A stretch of 64,000 nucleotides of DNA. Source: an actinobacterium LLX17 (GTDB taxonomy: Bacteria > Actinomycetota > Actinomycetes > Propionibacteriales > Nocardioidaceae). How positions within the stretch are numbered: position 1 is the first letter of the stretch; each line of letters opens with the position of its first letter. Below are positions 39,658-48,602 of this stretch, piece after piece. Both the position numbers and the translations under genes were made by a program. Under the pieces are notes generated by a model that was given only the letters and a program-made list of their open reading frames with translations, ran no database searches and had not been told where the DNA came from. The stretch is from assembly GCA_000471045.1 (NCBI GenBank), contig KI301992.1, forward strand, positions 1,202,069 to 1,266,068, given 5' to 3'.

Positions 39658-40479
39658 CTAAGGGGCGGGGTCACCCTGAGGCCGTGTGGCCCAGAGCGCG
39701 ACCGCCAGGGACGACGCTGCGTTGAGCGAGTCGACACCGTGGGACATCGGGATCATGACGGTCCGGTCGGTCCGCGCCATCGTCTCCGGCTGCAGGCCGT
39801 GTCCCTCGGATCCCACGACCCACGCGAGGTGCTCGGGGAGGTCCGCGACCAGCTCGTCCAGCGTCATCGCGTCGGGCTCGAGCGCCAGGCCCGCCACCGT
39901 GAACCCGCGGTCGCGGAGCAGGTCGAGCCCGCCGGGCCACGGATCGATCCGCGCCCACGGCAGGCTGAAGACGGTGCCCATCGACACCTTGATCGCGCGC
40001 CGGTAGAGCGGGTCGGCACATCGCGGCGTCACGAGCACCGCGTCGGCGCCGAGGGCAGCCGCAGCCCGGAACGCGGCACCGACGTTGGTGTGGTCGGCCA
40101 GGTCCTCCAGCACCACGATGCGGCGGGCACCCTCGACGACCTGCTCGGGCGGCAGCGGGGCGGGCCGGTTCACGGCCGCCAGCGCGCCACGATGGACGTG
40201 GAACCCGGTCAGCGACTCGATCGTGGCCTCGTCGAGCACGAAGCACGGTGCGTCGACGTCGTCCAGCACGCCGGCGAGGCTCTCGAGCCAGCGCGGGGCC
40301 AGCAGGAACGAGCGCGGCTCGTGCCCGGCGGCGACCGCGCGGCGAATGACCTTCTCGCCCTCCGCGAGGTAGAGCCCACGGTCGGTCTCGAGGCGGCGAC
40401 GCAGATTGACGTCGCGCAGGTTGGTGTAGTCGTGGAGTCGTCCGTCGGTCACGTCGTCGAGTCGAAGGATCGTGGCCAC
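39658..40479 (-). CDS. TrmH/SpoU family RNA 2'-O-methyltransferase
   Basis: 273 aa. An N-terminal RNA-binding domain ([22 protein letters not shown]) is followed by a SPOUT knot with [28 protein letters not shown] and [21 protein letters not shown] (motifs 1-3). Members methylate tRNA or 23S rRNA ribose; the exact site is not readable. GTG 40479 is preceded by TAACCT 6 nt upstream on the minus strand. Confidence 0.93.
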   Translation of the reverse strand: MATILRLDDVTDGRLHDYTNLRDVNLRRRLETDRGLYLAEGEKVIRRAVAAGHEPRSFLLAPRWLESLAGVLDDVDAPCFVLDEATIESLTGFHVHRGALAAVNRPAPLPPEQVVEGARRIVVLEDLADHTNVGAAFRAAAALGADAVLVTPRCADPLYRRAIKVSMGTVFSLPWARIDPWPGGLDLLRDRGFTVAGLALEPDAMTLDELVADLPEHLAWVVGSEGHGLQPETMARTDRTVMIPMSHGVDSLNAASSLAVALWATRPQGDPAP

Positions 40480-40497
40480 GCCGTTAGGTTAGGCGGC
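40480..40497. promoter_or_regulatory. 18-bp bidirectional leaderless promoter (TrmH gene / YbhB gene)
   Basis: The whole gap is 18 bp. TAGGTT on the plus strand (40485-40490) is 7 nt before the ybhB-like ATG. TAACCT on the minus strand (40486-40491) is 6 nt before the methyltransferase GTG. The two -10 boxes share five base pairs, so only one polymerase can occupy the site at a time. Confidence 0.75.
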
Positions 40498-41025
40498 ATG
40501 AGCCTGGACCGACCTGTCACCCCGGACCCGTACCCCCTCCTGCCGGCCGTGCCGAGCTTCACGGTCACCAGCGACGACGTCACCGACGGCCAGCCGCTGA
40601 AGGACGACCAGGTCAACGCCGGAGGCGACACCTCGCCCCAGCTGTCCTGGTCGGGAGCCCCCGAGGGCACCAAGTCGTACGTCGTCACGTGCTTCGACCC
40701 CGACGCCCCCATCGTGTCGGGCTTCTGGCACTGGACCGTCGTCGACATCCCCGCGGACGTGACGAGCCTCGCGGCCGGCGCGGGCGCCAACGACGAGTCG
40801 CTCCCCGGCCGCGCCTTTCACGTGCGCAACGACGGCGGCGGCAAGGCGTTCATGGGCGCCGCTCCCCCGGCAGGCGACCAGGTGCACCGCTACTTCTTCG
40901 TCGTGCACGCCGTCGGCGAGGAGAGCCTCGGCGTCGACGCCGGCGCATCCCCCGCGGTCGTCGGCTTCAACCTGGCGTTCAAGACCGTCGGCCGCGCCAT
41001 CCTGCACGGCACGTACCAGCACTGA
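40498..41025 (+). CDS. YbhB/YbcL family Raf-kinase-inhibitor-like protein
   Basis: 175 aa PEBP-fold protein: [13 protein letters not shown]-type start ([20 protein letters not shown]), [17 protein letters not shown] and the C-terminal [20 protein letters not shown]. Ligand unknown. No signal peptide. It starts 18 bp from a divergent methyltransferase gene. Confidence 0.93.
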   Translation: MSLDRPVTPDPYPLLPAVPSFTVTSDDVTDGQPLKDDQVNAGGDTSPQLSWSGAPEGTKSYVVTCFDPDAPIVSGFWHWTVVDIPADVTSLAAGAGANDESLPGRAFHVRNDGGGKAFMGAAPPAGDQVHRYFFVVHAVGEESLGVDAGASPAVVGFNLAFKTVGRAILHGTYQH

Positions 41026-41047
41026 GTCCGCCCGGACTGAGGCTGGC

Positions 41048-41695
41048 TCAGCGTTCCTCGAGCAGCTCCCCGAGCGGACGCGGCTCGGCCCAGCGCTCCT
41101 GCTGCAGCATCGGACGGTCGTAGAAGCGCTCGACGGGGCCGAGGCAGAGGACAGCGACCGGTTCGGCCCCGTCAGGCAGCTCGAGCAGCCGGCCCAGCTC
41201 CACCGGGTCGAACAGCGAGACCCACCCCATGCCCAGGTGCTCGGCACGCGCGGCCAGCCACATGTTCTGGATCGCGCAGGCCACCGACGCCAGGTCCATG
41301 TGCGGCATCGTGCGGCGGCCGAACACGTGACGGTCGCGATCGTCACCGAGCGCGACGACCAGCAGCTCGGCGCAGTCGCGGATGCCCTCGACCTTGAGCC
41401 GCAGGAAGTCCGCGGCCCGCTCCCCCAGCGCCTCGGCCGTGAGGTCGCGCTCGACCGCCACCAGCTCGGCGATCGAGTCCCGCAGAGCGGGGTCGACGAT
41501 GCGCAGGAAGCGCCACGGCTGCATCAGACCGACGCTCGGCGCCAGGTGCGCCGCCTCCAGCACCCGCTGCAGCACCTCGGGCGGCACCGCACCACCGGCG
41601 AAGTGCCGCATGTCGCGACGCTCCGCCATCACGCGGTAGACGGCGTCGCGCTGGTCGGCGCTGAAGCGGTAGGACTCGGTGGGCAGGTCCGTCAC
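41048..41695 (-). CDS. bluB: 5,6-dimethylbenzimidazole synthase
   Basis: 215 aa nitroreductase-fold flavoenzyme that fragments FMNH2 to make the lower ligand of B12. BluB hallmarks are present: RRDMRHF near residue 27, APSVGLMQPWRF, and GWVSLFDP. Last gene of the ABC-NfeD-SPFH-BluB operon; its GTG start overlaps the SPFH stop (GTGA). Functionally it fits the B12-dependent MetH at the left end of the window, though other cobalamin genes are not here. Confidence 0.9.
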   Translation of the reverse strand: MTDLPTESYRFSADQRDAVYRVMAERRDMRHFAGGAVPPEVLQRVLEAAHLAPSVGLMQPWRFLRIVDPALRDSIAELVAVERDLTAEALGERAADFLRLKVEGIRDCAELLVVALGDDRDRHVFGRRTMPHMDLASVACAIQNMWLAARAEHLGMGWVSLFDPVELGRLLELPDGAEPVAVLCLGPVERFYDRPMLQQERWAEPRPLGELLEER

Positions 41696-42804
41696 GTGGC
41701 CGAGGCCGGCGGCGTGTCCTCGTCGTCGATCGACGGCGGGGGCACGATGTCGTCGTCGAGCGTGACGGCGGGGTTCTCGGCCTGCTTGGCGGCCTGCAGC
41801 GCGGCCTCGACGGCCTCGGAGGTGTCGACCGAGGAGGACGCGCCCTCGACCGGCTCGTCCAGGTCGATGCGGTTCTTGCTGCCTCCGCCGTCGACCGGGA
41901 TGGTGCCGATGGTGCCGCCGAGCGTGCCGAGCGCCTTGGTGAGCTCGGCCGGGACGATCCAGGTGGAGGCGTTGTTGCCGTTGGCGATCTTCGGCAGCGT
42001 CTGCAGGTACTGGTAGGACAGCAGCTTCTGGTCGGGATTGCCGTCGTGGATGGCCTGGAAGACCGTCTCGATCGCGCGGCCCTCGCCCTGCGCCCGCAGG
42101 ATGTCGGCCTGCTTCTGACCCTCCGCCGAGAGGATCGCGGCCTGCTTCTCACCCTCGGCGGTCAGGATCTGCGACTGCTTCTCGCCCTCGGCCGTCAGGA
42201 TGGCCGACTGGCGCTGACCCTCGGCGGTGAGGATGACGGCGCGACGGTCGCGCTCGGCGCGCATCTGCTTCTCCATGGCGTCGATGATCGTGGCCGGCGG
42301 ATCGATGCTCTTGAGCTCGACGCGGTTGACCTTGATGCCCCAGCGGGTCGTGGCCGCATCGAGCTCGGCGCCCAGTGTGCGGTTGATCTGGTCGCGGCCG
42401 GTCAGGGCGTGCTCGAGCGACATGCCACCGATGATGTTGCGCAGCGTGGTCATCGTGAGCTGGTGGATGGCCTCGATGTAGTTGACGATCTCGTACGTCG
42501 CCGACACCGGGTTGTTGACCGTGAAGTAGATGACGGTGTCGATCGAGACCGTCAGGTTGTCCTCGGTGATGACGTCCTGCGGCGGGAACGAGACGACCTG
42601 CTCGCGCTGGTCGATCATGTACCGGAGCCGGTCGATGAACGGGACGATCAGGTGCGGTCCGGAGTCCAGCGTCGTGCGGTACTTGCCGAGACGCTCGACG
42701 ATGCCAGCGCGCTGCTGCGGAACGATCTTGAACGACATCGCGACCACGGCGATCGCGAGGACCAGGAACAGGACCGCGGCGATGAGTGCGGCTGAGGCGA
42801 TCAT
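41692..42804 (-). CDS. SPFH/stomatin-like (slipin, PHB) membrane protein
   Basis: 370 aa. N-terminal membrane anchor (IASAALIAAVLFLVLAIAVV), then the SPFH domain (KIVPQQRAGIVERLGKY; PQDVITEDNLTVSIDTVIYF). Five consecutive 11-residue repeats (ILTAEGEKQSQ type) lie at about residues 190-245, predicting a right-handed coiled coil. An acidic, proline-rich tail ends the protein. SPFH proteins oligomerise at membranes and usually pair with NfeD, which is directly upstream and overlaps by ATGA. Confidence 0.93.
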   Translation of the reverse strand: MIASAALIAAVLFLVLAIAVVAMSFKIVPQQRAGIVERLGKYRTTLDSGPHLIVPFIDRLRYMIDQREQVVSFPPQDVITEDNLTVSIDTVIYFTVNNPVSATYEIVNYIEAIHQLTMTTLRNIIGGMSLEHALTGRDQINRTLGAELDAATTRWGIKVNRVELKSIDPPATIIDAMEKQMRAERDRRAVILTAEGQRQSAILTAEGEKQSQILTAEGEKQAAILSAEGQKQADILRAQGEGRAIETVFQAIHDGNPDQKLLSYQYLQTLPKIANGNNASTWIVPAELTKALGTLGGTIGTIPVDGGGSKNRIDLDEPVEGASSSVDTSEAVEAALQAAKQAENPAVTLDDDIVPPPSIDDEDTPPASAT

Positions 42805-43250
42805 GGATGTGCCTTTCCGGTCACCATGGCGGTGGCCCCCTCGATGGCGACGACGACGACCTCTGCGCCGACGTCGTGGTGCTCGTCCTCCGTCGTGCGT
42901 GCGGTCCACAGGTCGCCCTGGATGAGGACGCGACCGGCGAACGACGAGACGGGCTCGTCGACGATGCCGGTGCGGCCGACCAGGTTGTGGTGGCCGACGG
43001 TGAGCGTCGGGCCGTCGTGCAGGCGACGGACGAACCGCGGGCGGATGACGCCCAGCAGGAGGACGGAGACGAGGCCGAACACGACGATCGCGACCCAGGC
43101 CGGCGCCACCAGTGACACGGCAGCCGCCACGAGAGCGGCGATGCCGAACATCAGGAGCACGAGCTCGAGGCTCAGCAGCTCGGCGACGGCCAGCACGACG
43201 GCGATGCCGACCCAGATGACCCATGGGTTCTCGCTGATCCAGTCGATCAC
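42801..43250 (-). CDS. NfeD-like membrane protein
   Basis: 149 aa: two to three hydrophobic segments (VIWVGIAVVLAVAELLSLEL; FGIAALVAAAVSLVAPAW) and a C-terminal OB-fold (LVGRTGIVDEPVSSFAGRVL). This is the short NfeD partner of SPFH proteins. GTG 43250 was chosen because GGGGAGGA precedes it at normal spacing; only 1 nt separates it from the ABC gene stop. Confidence 0.9.
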   Translation of the reverse strand: MIDWISENPWVIWVGIAVVLAVAELLSLELVLLMFGIAALVAAAVSLVAPAWVAIVVFGLVSVLLLGVIRPRFVRRLHDGPTLTVGHHNLVGRTGIVDEPVSSFAGRVLIQGDLWTARTTEDEHHDVGAEVVVVAIEGATAMVTGKAHP

Positions 43251-43251
43251 G

Positions 43252-44067
43252 TCAGTCCTCCCCACGTGCGGCACGACGACCGTACCGCACTCGACGAGCC
43301 GTGAACCGGCCCGAATCCTGCCGCAGCTCCAGGGCCGTCCCGAACGTGCGAGTGAGGTTCTCGTCGGTCAGCGTCGTCGCGAGCGGACCTGCCGCGACCA
43401 CACGTCCCTCGCGCAGCATCAGCACGTGGGTGAATCCCGGTGGGATCTCCTCGACGTGGTGCGTGACGAGGACCAGCACCGGGGCGGACATGTCCTCGGC
43501 CAGCACATGAAGGCTCGACACGAGGTCCTCGCGGGCGCCGAGGTCGAGACCGGCCGCGGGCTCGTCGAGCACGATCAGCTCGGGATCGGTCATCAGCGCC
43601 CGGGCGATCAGCACCCGCTTGCGCTCGCCCTCGGAGAGCGTGCCGAACGTGCGGTGCGCGAGGTGGGAGATGCCGAGCTCGCCGATGATCTGGTCGGCCT
43701 GGGCCCCGTCGAGCTCGTCGTACTGCTCGCGCCAGCGTCCCGTCACCCCGTGAGCGGCGGACAGCACGGCGTCACGGACGGACTCGGCGGGCGGGATCCG
43801 ATCGGCGACCGAGGTGCTGGTGTGGCCGATACGGGTGCGCAGCTCGAAGACGTCGACCGTGCCGAGCGTGCTGCCCAGCACCGATGCGGTGCCCGTGGTG
43901 GGGAACGCCGCAGCACCGATGATCTGCAGCAAGGTGGTCTTGCCGGCCCCGTTGGGCCCGAGCACGATCCATCGGTCGCCCTCGTCGACCACCCAGTCGA
44001 CCGTGTCGAGCAGTGTCGCCCCGGATCGGACCACGCTGACCTGCGACAGCTCGATCGCCGCCGTCAT
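43252..44067 (-). CDS. ABC transporter ATP-binding protein (ModF/YlmA-like, no permease nearby)
   Basis: 271 aa single nucleotide-binding domain: Walker A GPNGAGKTT, signature LSEGERKRV, Walker B LIVLDEPAAGLD and H-loop VTHHVEEI. No permease or binding protein gene is adjacent; instead it leads an operon with nfeD, SPFH and bluB genes. The strong AGGAGGTCAG Shine-Dalgarno before ATG 44067 contrasts with the leaderless neighbours. Transport substrate unknown. Confidence 0.88.
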   Translation of the reverse strand: MTAAIELSQVSVVRSGATLLDTVDWVVDEGDRWIVLGPNGAGKTTLLQIIGAAAFPTTGTASVLGSTLGTVDVFELRTRIGHTSTSVADRIPPAESVRDAVLSAAHGVTGRWREQYDELDGAQADQIIGELGISHLAHRTFGTLSEGERKRVLIARALMTDPELIVLDEPAAGLDLGAREDLVSSLHVLAEDMSAPVLVLVTHHVEEIPPGFTHVLMLREGRVVAAGPLATTLTDENLTRTFGTALELRQDSGRFTARRVRYGRRAARGED

Positions 44068-44125
44068 CTGACCTCCTGGAGTACGCGTGCAACAGGGCCC
44101 AACCTATCGCGCTAGCCTCATGCCG

Positions 44126-45358
44126 ATGACCAGCCACGTGCCTGCCCCGCACCTGCCCCTGCACTTCACCGGACCGACCGTCCTGGTGACGCTGGTCGGA
44201 CCCGACCGCAGCGGTGTTTCCACGCGTCTTTTCGGGGCGCTCGGGGCGTTCGAGGTCGAGGTCATCGACGTCGAGCAGCTCGTCGTGCGCGGTCAGCTGG
44301 TGCTCAGCGTCCTCGTGACGGAACCCGTTGGGTCCAGCATCGAGCTCGACGCCGCGGTGGCCGCTCTCGGCGAGGAGCTGGGCCTCACGGCCACCGTGGA
44401 GCGCGGTGCCGGTGACAACCGCCCCCGCCGGGTGGGTCGGGCCCAGGTCGTGGTGCTCGGCGCCCCGCTGCGTCCGGCGGCCATGGCGGCGCTCACGGAC
44501 GAGATCCGCTCCGAGGGCGGCAACATCGACCGTATCGTGCGCATGGCGCGCTACCCCGTCACGGCGATCCGCCTCGAGGTCAGCGGGGCCGACCCCGACT
44601 CCCTGCAGTCCTCGCTCGCCCGCGTGGGCTACGAGCAGGGCGTCGACATCGCGGTGCAGGAGAACGGCATCGGGCGCCACGCGCAGCGCCTGGTGGTCAT
44701 GGACGTCGACTCCACGCTGATCCAGGGCGAGGTGATCGAGATGATCGCCGCCCACGCGGGCTGCGAGACCCAGGTCGCCGAGGTGACGGAGGCGGCCATG
44801 CGGGGCGAGCTCGACTTCGCCGCGTCGCTCACCGAACGGGTGGCGCTGCTGGAGGGTGTGCCGGAGTCGGTCCTCGACCAGGTGTACGACGGGCTGCAGT
44901 ACGCGCCCGGCGCCCGCACGATGATCCGCACGCTCAAGCGCCTGGGCTACCGTTTCGCGCTCGTCAGCGGCGGGTTCACGCGCATCATCGAGCGCATCGC
45001 CGAGGAGCTCGAGATCGACTACTTCGCGGCCAACGAGCTCGAGGTCGCCGACGGTCGCCTGACCGGCCGGGTGACCGGCGAGATCGTCGACCGGCCCGGC
45101 AAGGCGGAGGCGCTGCGACGGTTTGCCGACCAGGCCGGCATCCCGCTGCTCAACACCGTGGCCATCGGCGACGGTGCCAACGACCTCGACATGCTGGCGG
45201 CGGCCGGCCTCGGCATCGCGTTCAACGCGAAGCCGCTGGTGCGCGACCAGGCGCGCACCAGCGTCAACGTGCCGTACCTCGACGCGATCGTCTACCTCCT
45301 CGGCATCACGCGCGAGGAGATCGAGGCGGCCGACGCCGCCGACGCCGGCCGTTCCTAG
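44126..45358 (+). CDS. serB: Phosphoserine phosphatase with N-terminal ACT domain
   Basis: 410 aa, last step of serine synthesis. N-terminal ACT regulatory region (VTLVGPDRSGVSTRLFGALG) with a second regulatory segment, then the HAD domain: MDVDSTLIQGEV (nucleophile DxD), LVSGGFTRI and IGDGANDLDML. ATG 44126 is chosen over 44120 because TAGCCT (44113-44118) is 7 nt before it. Actinobacterial SerB proteins of this length commonly have this layout. Confidence 0.94.
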   Translation: MTSHVPAPHLPLHFTGPTVLVTLVGPDRSGVSTRLFGALGAFEVEVIDVEQLVVRGQLVLSVLVTEPVGSSIELDAAVAALGEELGLTATVERGAGDNRPRRVGRAQVVVLGAPLRPAAMAALTDEIRSEGGNIDRIVRMARYPVTAIRLEVSGADPDSLQSSLARVGYEQGVDIAVQENGIGRHAQRLVVMDVDSTLIQGEVIEMIAAHAGCETQVAEVTEAAMRGELDFAASLTERVALLEGVPESVLDQVYDGLQYAPGARTMIRTLKRLGYRFALVSGGFTRIIERIAEELEIDYFAANELEVADGRLTGRVTGEIVDRPGKAEALRRFADQAGIPLLNTVAIGDGANDLDMLAAAGLGIAFNAKPLVRDQARTSVNVPYLDAIVYLLGITREEIEAADAADAGRS

Positions 45359-45362
45359 CGGC

Positions 45363-45578
45363 CTATTCGTCGTCCTCCAGGCGGAAGCCGATCTTCAGCG
45401 TCACCTGGTAGTGCGAGACCTGGTCGTCGGTGACCTGGCCGCGGACGCCCTCCACCTCGAACCAGTCGAGGTGGCGCAGGGTCTGGGAGGCACGCTTGAT
45501 GCCGTTCTCGATCGCTTCGGTGACGCCGTCGGGAGAGGTGCCGACGATCTCGGTCAGTCGGTAGGTGCGGTTGCTCAT
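45363..45578 (-). CDS. Dodecin family protein
   Basis: 71 aa dodecin, a small protein that forms hollow dodecamers storing flavin (or CoA). The full family sequence is visible: YRLTEIVGTSPDGVTEAIEN, LRHLDWFEVEGVRGQV, YQVTLKIGFRLE. ATG 45578 gives the usual length, and CATGAT on the minus strand (45586-45591) is 7 nt upstream. ATGs at 45587 and 45590 are alternatives. Ends 4 nt from the serB stop, convergent. Confidence 0.93.
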   Translation of the reverse strand: MSNRTYRLTEIVGTSPDGVTEAIENGIKRASQTLRHLDWFEVEGVRGQVTDDQVSHYQVTLKIGFRLEDDE

Positions 45579-45613
45579 AACCGACATCATGCCCCCGGGC
45601 GTATCCTGAAGCA
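45579..45613. promoter_or_regulatory. Divergent promoter region dodecin / DUF3099
   Basis: 35-bp gap with TATCCT (plus, 45602-45607) 6 nt before the DUF3099 GTG and CATGAT (minus, 45586-45591) 7 nt before the dodecin ATG. Confidence 0.55.
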
Positions 45614-45922
45614 GTGAAGCCCACCCAACAGCGTGAGCAGGTCGCCCTGATCACCTCGGCTCCCGAGCCCACCAGCACGGAGATGGGTTCACGTGAGCGG
45701 CGCTACCTGATCTCGATGGCGATCCGCACGATCTGCTTCGTCGGAGCCGTCATGGTCGACGGCCCGCTGCGCTGGGTCCTCGTCGTGGGAGCCGTCATCC
45801 TCCCGTACATCTCCGTGGTCCTGGCCAACGCCGGCGTTCGCATGCGCGTGGGCCGCGGCACCGACTTCGTCCCGATGGAGCACCGCTCGATCGAGGCCGG
45901 CTCCGAGCGCGATGCTCTCTGA
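45614..45922 (+). CDS. DUF3099 family membrane protein
   Basis: 102 aa; the motif RERRYLISMAIRTICFVGAV is followed by two membrane helices (FVGAVMVDGPLRWVLVVGAVILPY), as in the actinobacterial DUF3099 family. Function unknown. GTG 45614 is leaderless by the TATCCT box 6 nt upstream. Its end overlaps the next small gene by 11 nt. Confidence 0.87.
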   Translation: MKPTQQREQVALITSAPEPTSTEMGSRERRYLISMAIRTICFVGAVMVDGPLRWVLVVGAVILPYISVVLANAGVRMRVGRGTDFVPMEHRSIEAGSERDAL

Positions 45923-46127
45923 TGAGGGGCCCGACGAGCTGACCTGCTCGTCGAAGGGCTGCACCGCGCCCGCGACCGCCGAGGTCCGCTGGAACAATCC
46001 GAAGCTGCACACGCCGGACCGTCGCAAGGTCTGGCTGGCGTGCCCCGACCACACCGAGCACCTGCAGAGCTTCCTGTCGGCGCGGGGTTTCTGGCGCGAG
46101 ACCGTCCCGCTGAGCCCCGACGCATGA
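45912..46127 (+). CDS. Small Cys-rich protein of unknown function (likely zinc-binding)
   Basis: 71 aa with C-x4-C near the start (LTCSSKGCTAPA) and C-x2-H later (WLACPDHTEHL), suggesting a small zinc ribbon. It overlaps the DUF3099 end and its stop overlaps the SURF1 start (ATGA), so the three are likely one operon. Conserved position next to SURF1 in actinobacteria is my recollection, not something shown here. Confidence 0.75.
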   Translation: MLSDEGPDELTCSSKGCTAPATAEVRWNNPKLHTPDRRKVWLACPDHTEHLQSFLSARGFWRETVPLSPDA

Positions 46128-46898
46128 GCTACCGGTTCCTGCGCAGCCCGCGGTGGCTCGGTTTCGCGCTCTTCGTGGTGCTGCTCGGCGCCGTCTGCGT
46201 GCAGCTGGGGATCTGGCAGTGGCAGAAGCTCGACGAGCGGGCCGAGCGCAACGACCTGGTGCGGCAGAATCTCTCGGCCGCCCCCGTCCCCCTCGACTCC
46301 GTCGTCGCCCCCGGCAGCGACGTCGACCGCTCCCAGGAGTGGACGCAGGTCGAGGCCAGCGGTCGCTTCGATCCCGAGGGCGAGGTCGTGGTGCAGTTCG
46401 TCAACCGCGACGGCGTGCCGGGGGTCGAGGTCGTCACTCCCCTGCTGCTCGAGGACGGTTCGGCCCTGTTGGTCGACCGGGGGTTCCTCGAGACCCGCCG
46501 CACGAGCCAGCGTCCCGAGGGCATTCCGGAGCCGCCGGACGGCACCGTGACCGTCTCGGGCTGGTTGCGGCCCGACAGCAACGCCGGTCCGCAGGCCACC
46601 CAGGTCCAGGACGGGCAGGTGCGCGCCGTCTCGAGCGACCAGCTCGCGGAGGACCTGCCGTACCAGCTGCGCAGCGGCTATGTCGACATGCAGCAGCAGG
46701 ACCCCGCGCCGCCCGACGACTCAGCGACCCTCGCGGCCGAGCCGTACCCCGATCTCGGGTCCGGCCCCCACTTCTTCTACGCGCTGCAGTGGTGGTTCTT
46801 CGCCCTGCTCGCGATCGTCGGCTACGGCTGGTTCGCCCGGGTCGAGGCCCGCGACGGACGCCCAGCCTCGGCCGCGCAGCTCGACCGCGAGCGCGAGG

Positions 46899-46915
<17 letters not shown>
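46124..46915 (+). CDS. SURF1 family cytochrome oxidase assembly protein
   Basis: 263 aa with the SURF1 layout: N-terminal helix (WLGFALFVVLLGAVCVQLGI then WQWQKLDERAERN), a periplasmic-side domain (LLVDRGFLETRR, TVSGWLRPD) and a C-terminal helix (HFFYALQWWFFALLAIVGYG). It helps assemble haem-copper oxidase. ATG 46124 overlaps the preceding stop. The last 17 bp are antisense to the ABC-F gene end. Confidence 0.92.
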
Positions 46916-48497
<1,582 letters not shown>

Positions 48498-48548
48498 GCA
48501 GAAGACTTTCGGGCAGGAGCGGACGGTCGTGCGGGACGAGCGACGGCG

Positions 48549-48569
48549 TCACTCCAGCTGGATGGTCAC
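48549..48569 (-). CDS. Leaderless mini-ORF (VTIQLE) upstream of the ABC-F gene
   Basis: GTG ACC ATC CAG CTG GAG TGA: six codons and a stop. TAGGGT on the minus strand (48576-48581) is exactly 6 nt before the GTG, so the transcript should begin at this codon. The stop is 51 nt before the ABC-F start. A leader peptide for translation-dependent regulation is the likeliest role; without conservation data it could be fortuitous. Confidence 0.5.
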   Translation of the reverse strand: MTIQLE

Positions 48570-48602
48570 CGTCCCACCCTACCGGGGCCCTACGCTCGGC
48601 CC
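48570..48602. promoter_or_regulatory. Divergent promoter region ABC-F leader / TPM gene
   Basis: TAGGGT (minus, 48576-48581) and TACGCT (plus, 48591-48596) lie 6 nt before the first codon of the mini-ORF and of the TPM gene respectively, in a 33-bp gap. Confidence 0.6.
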
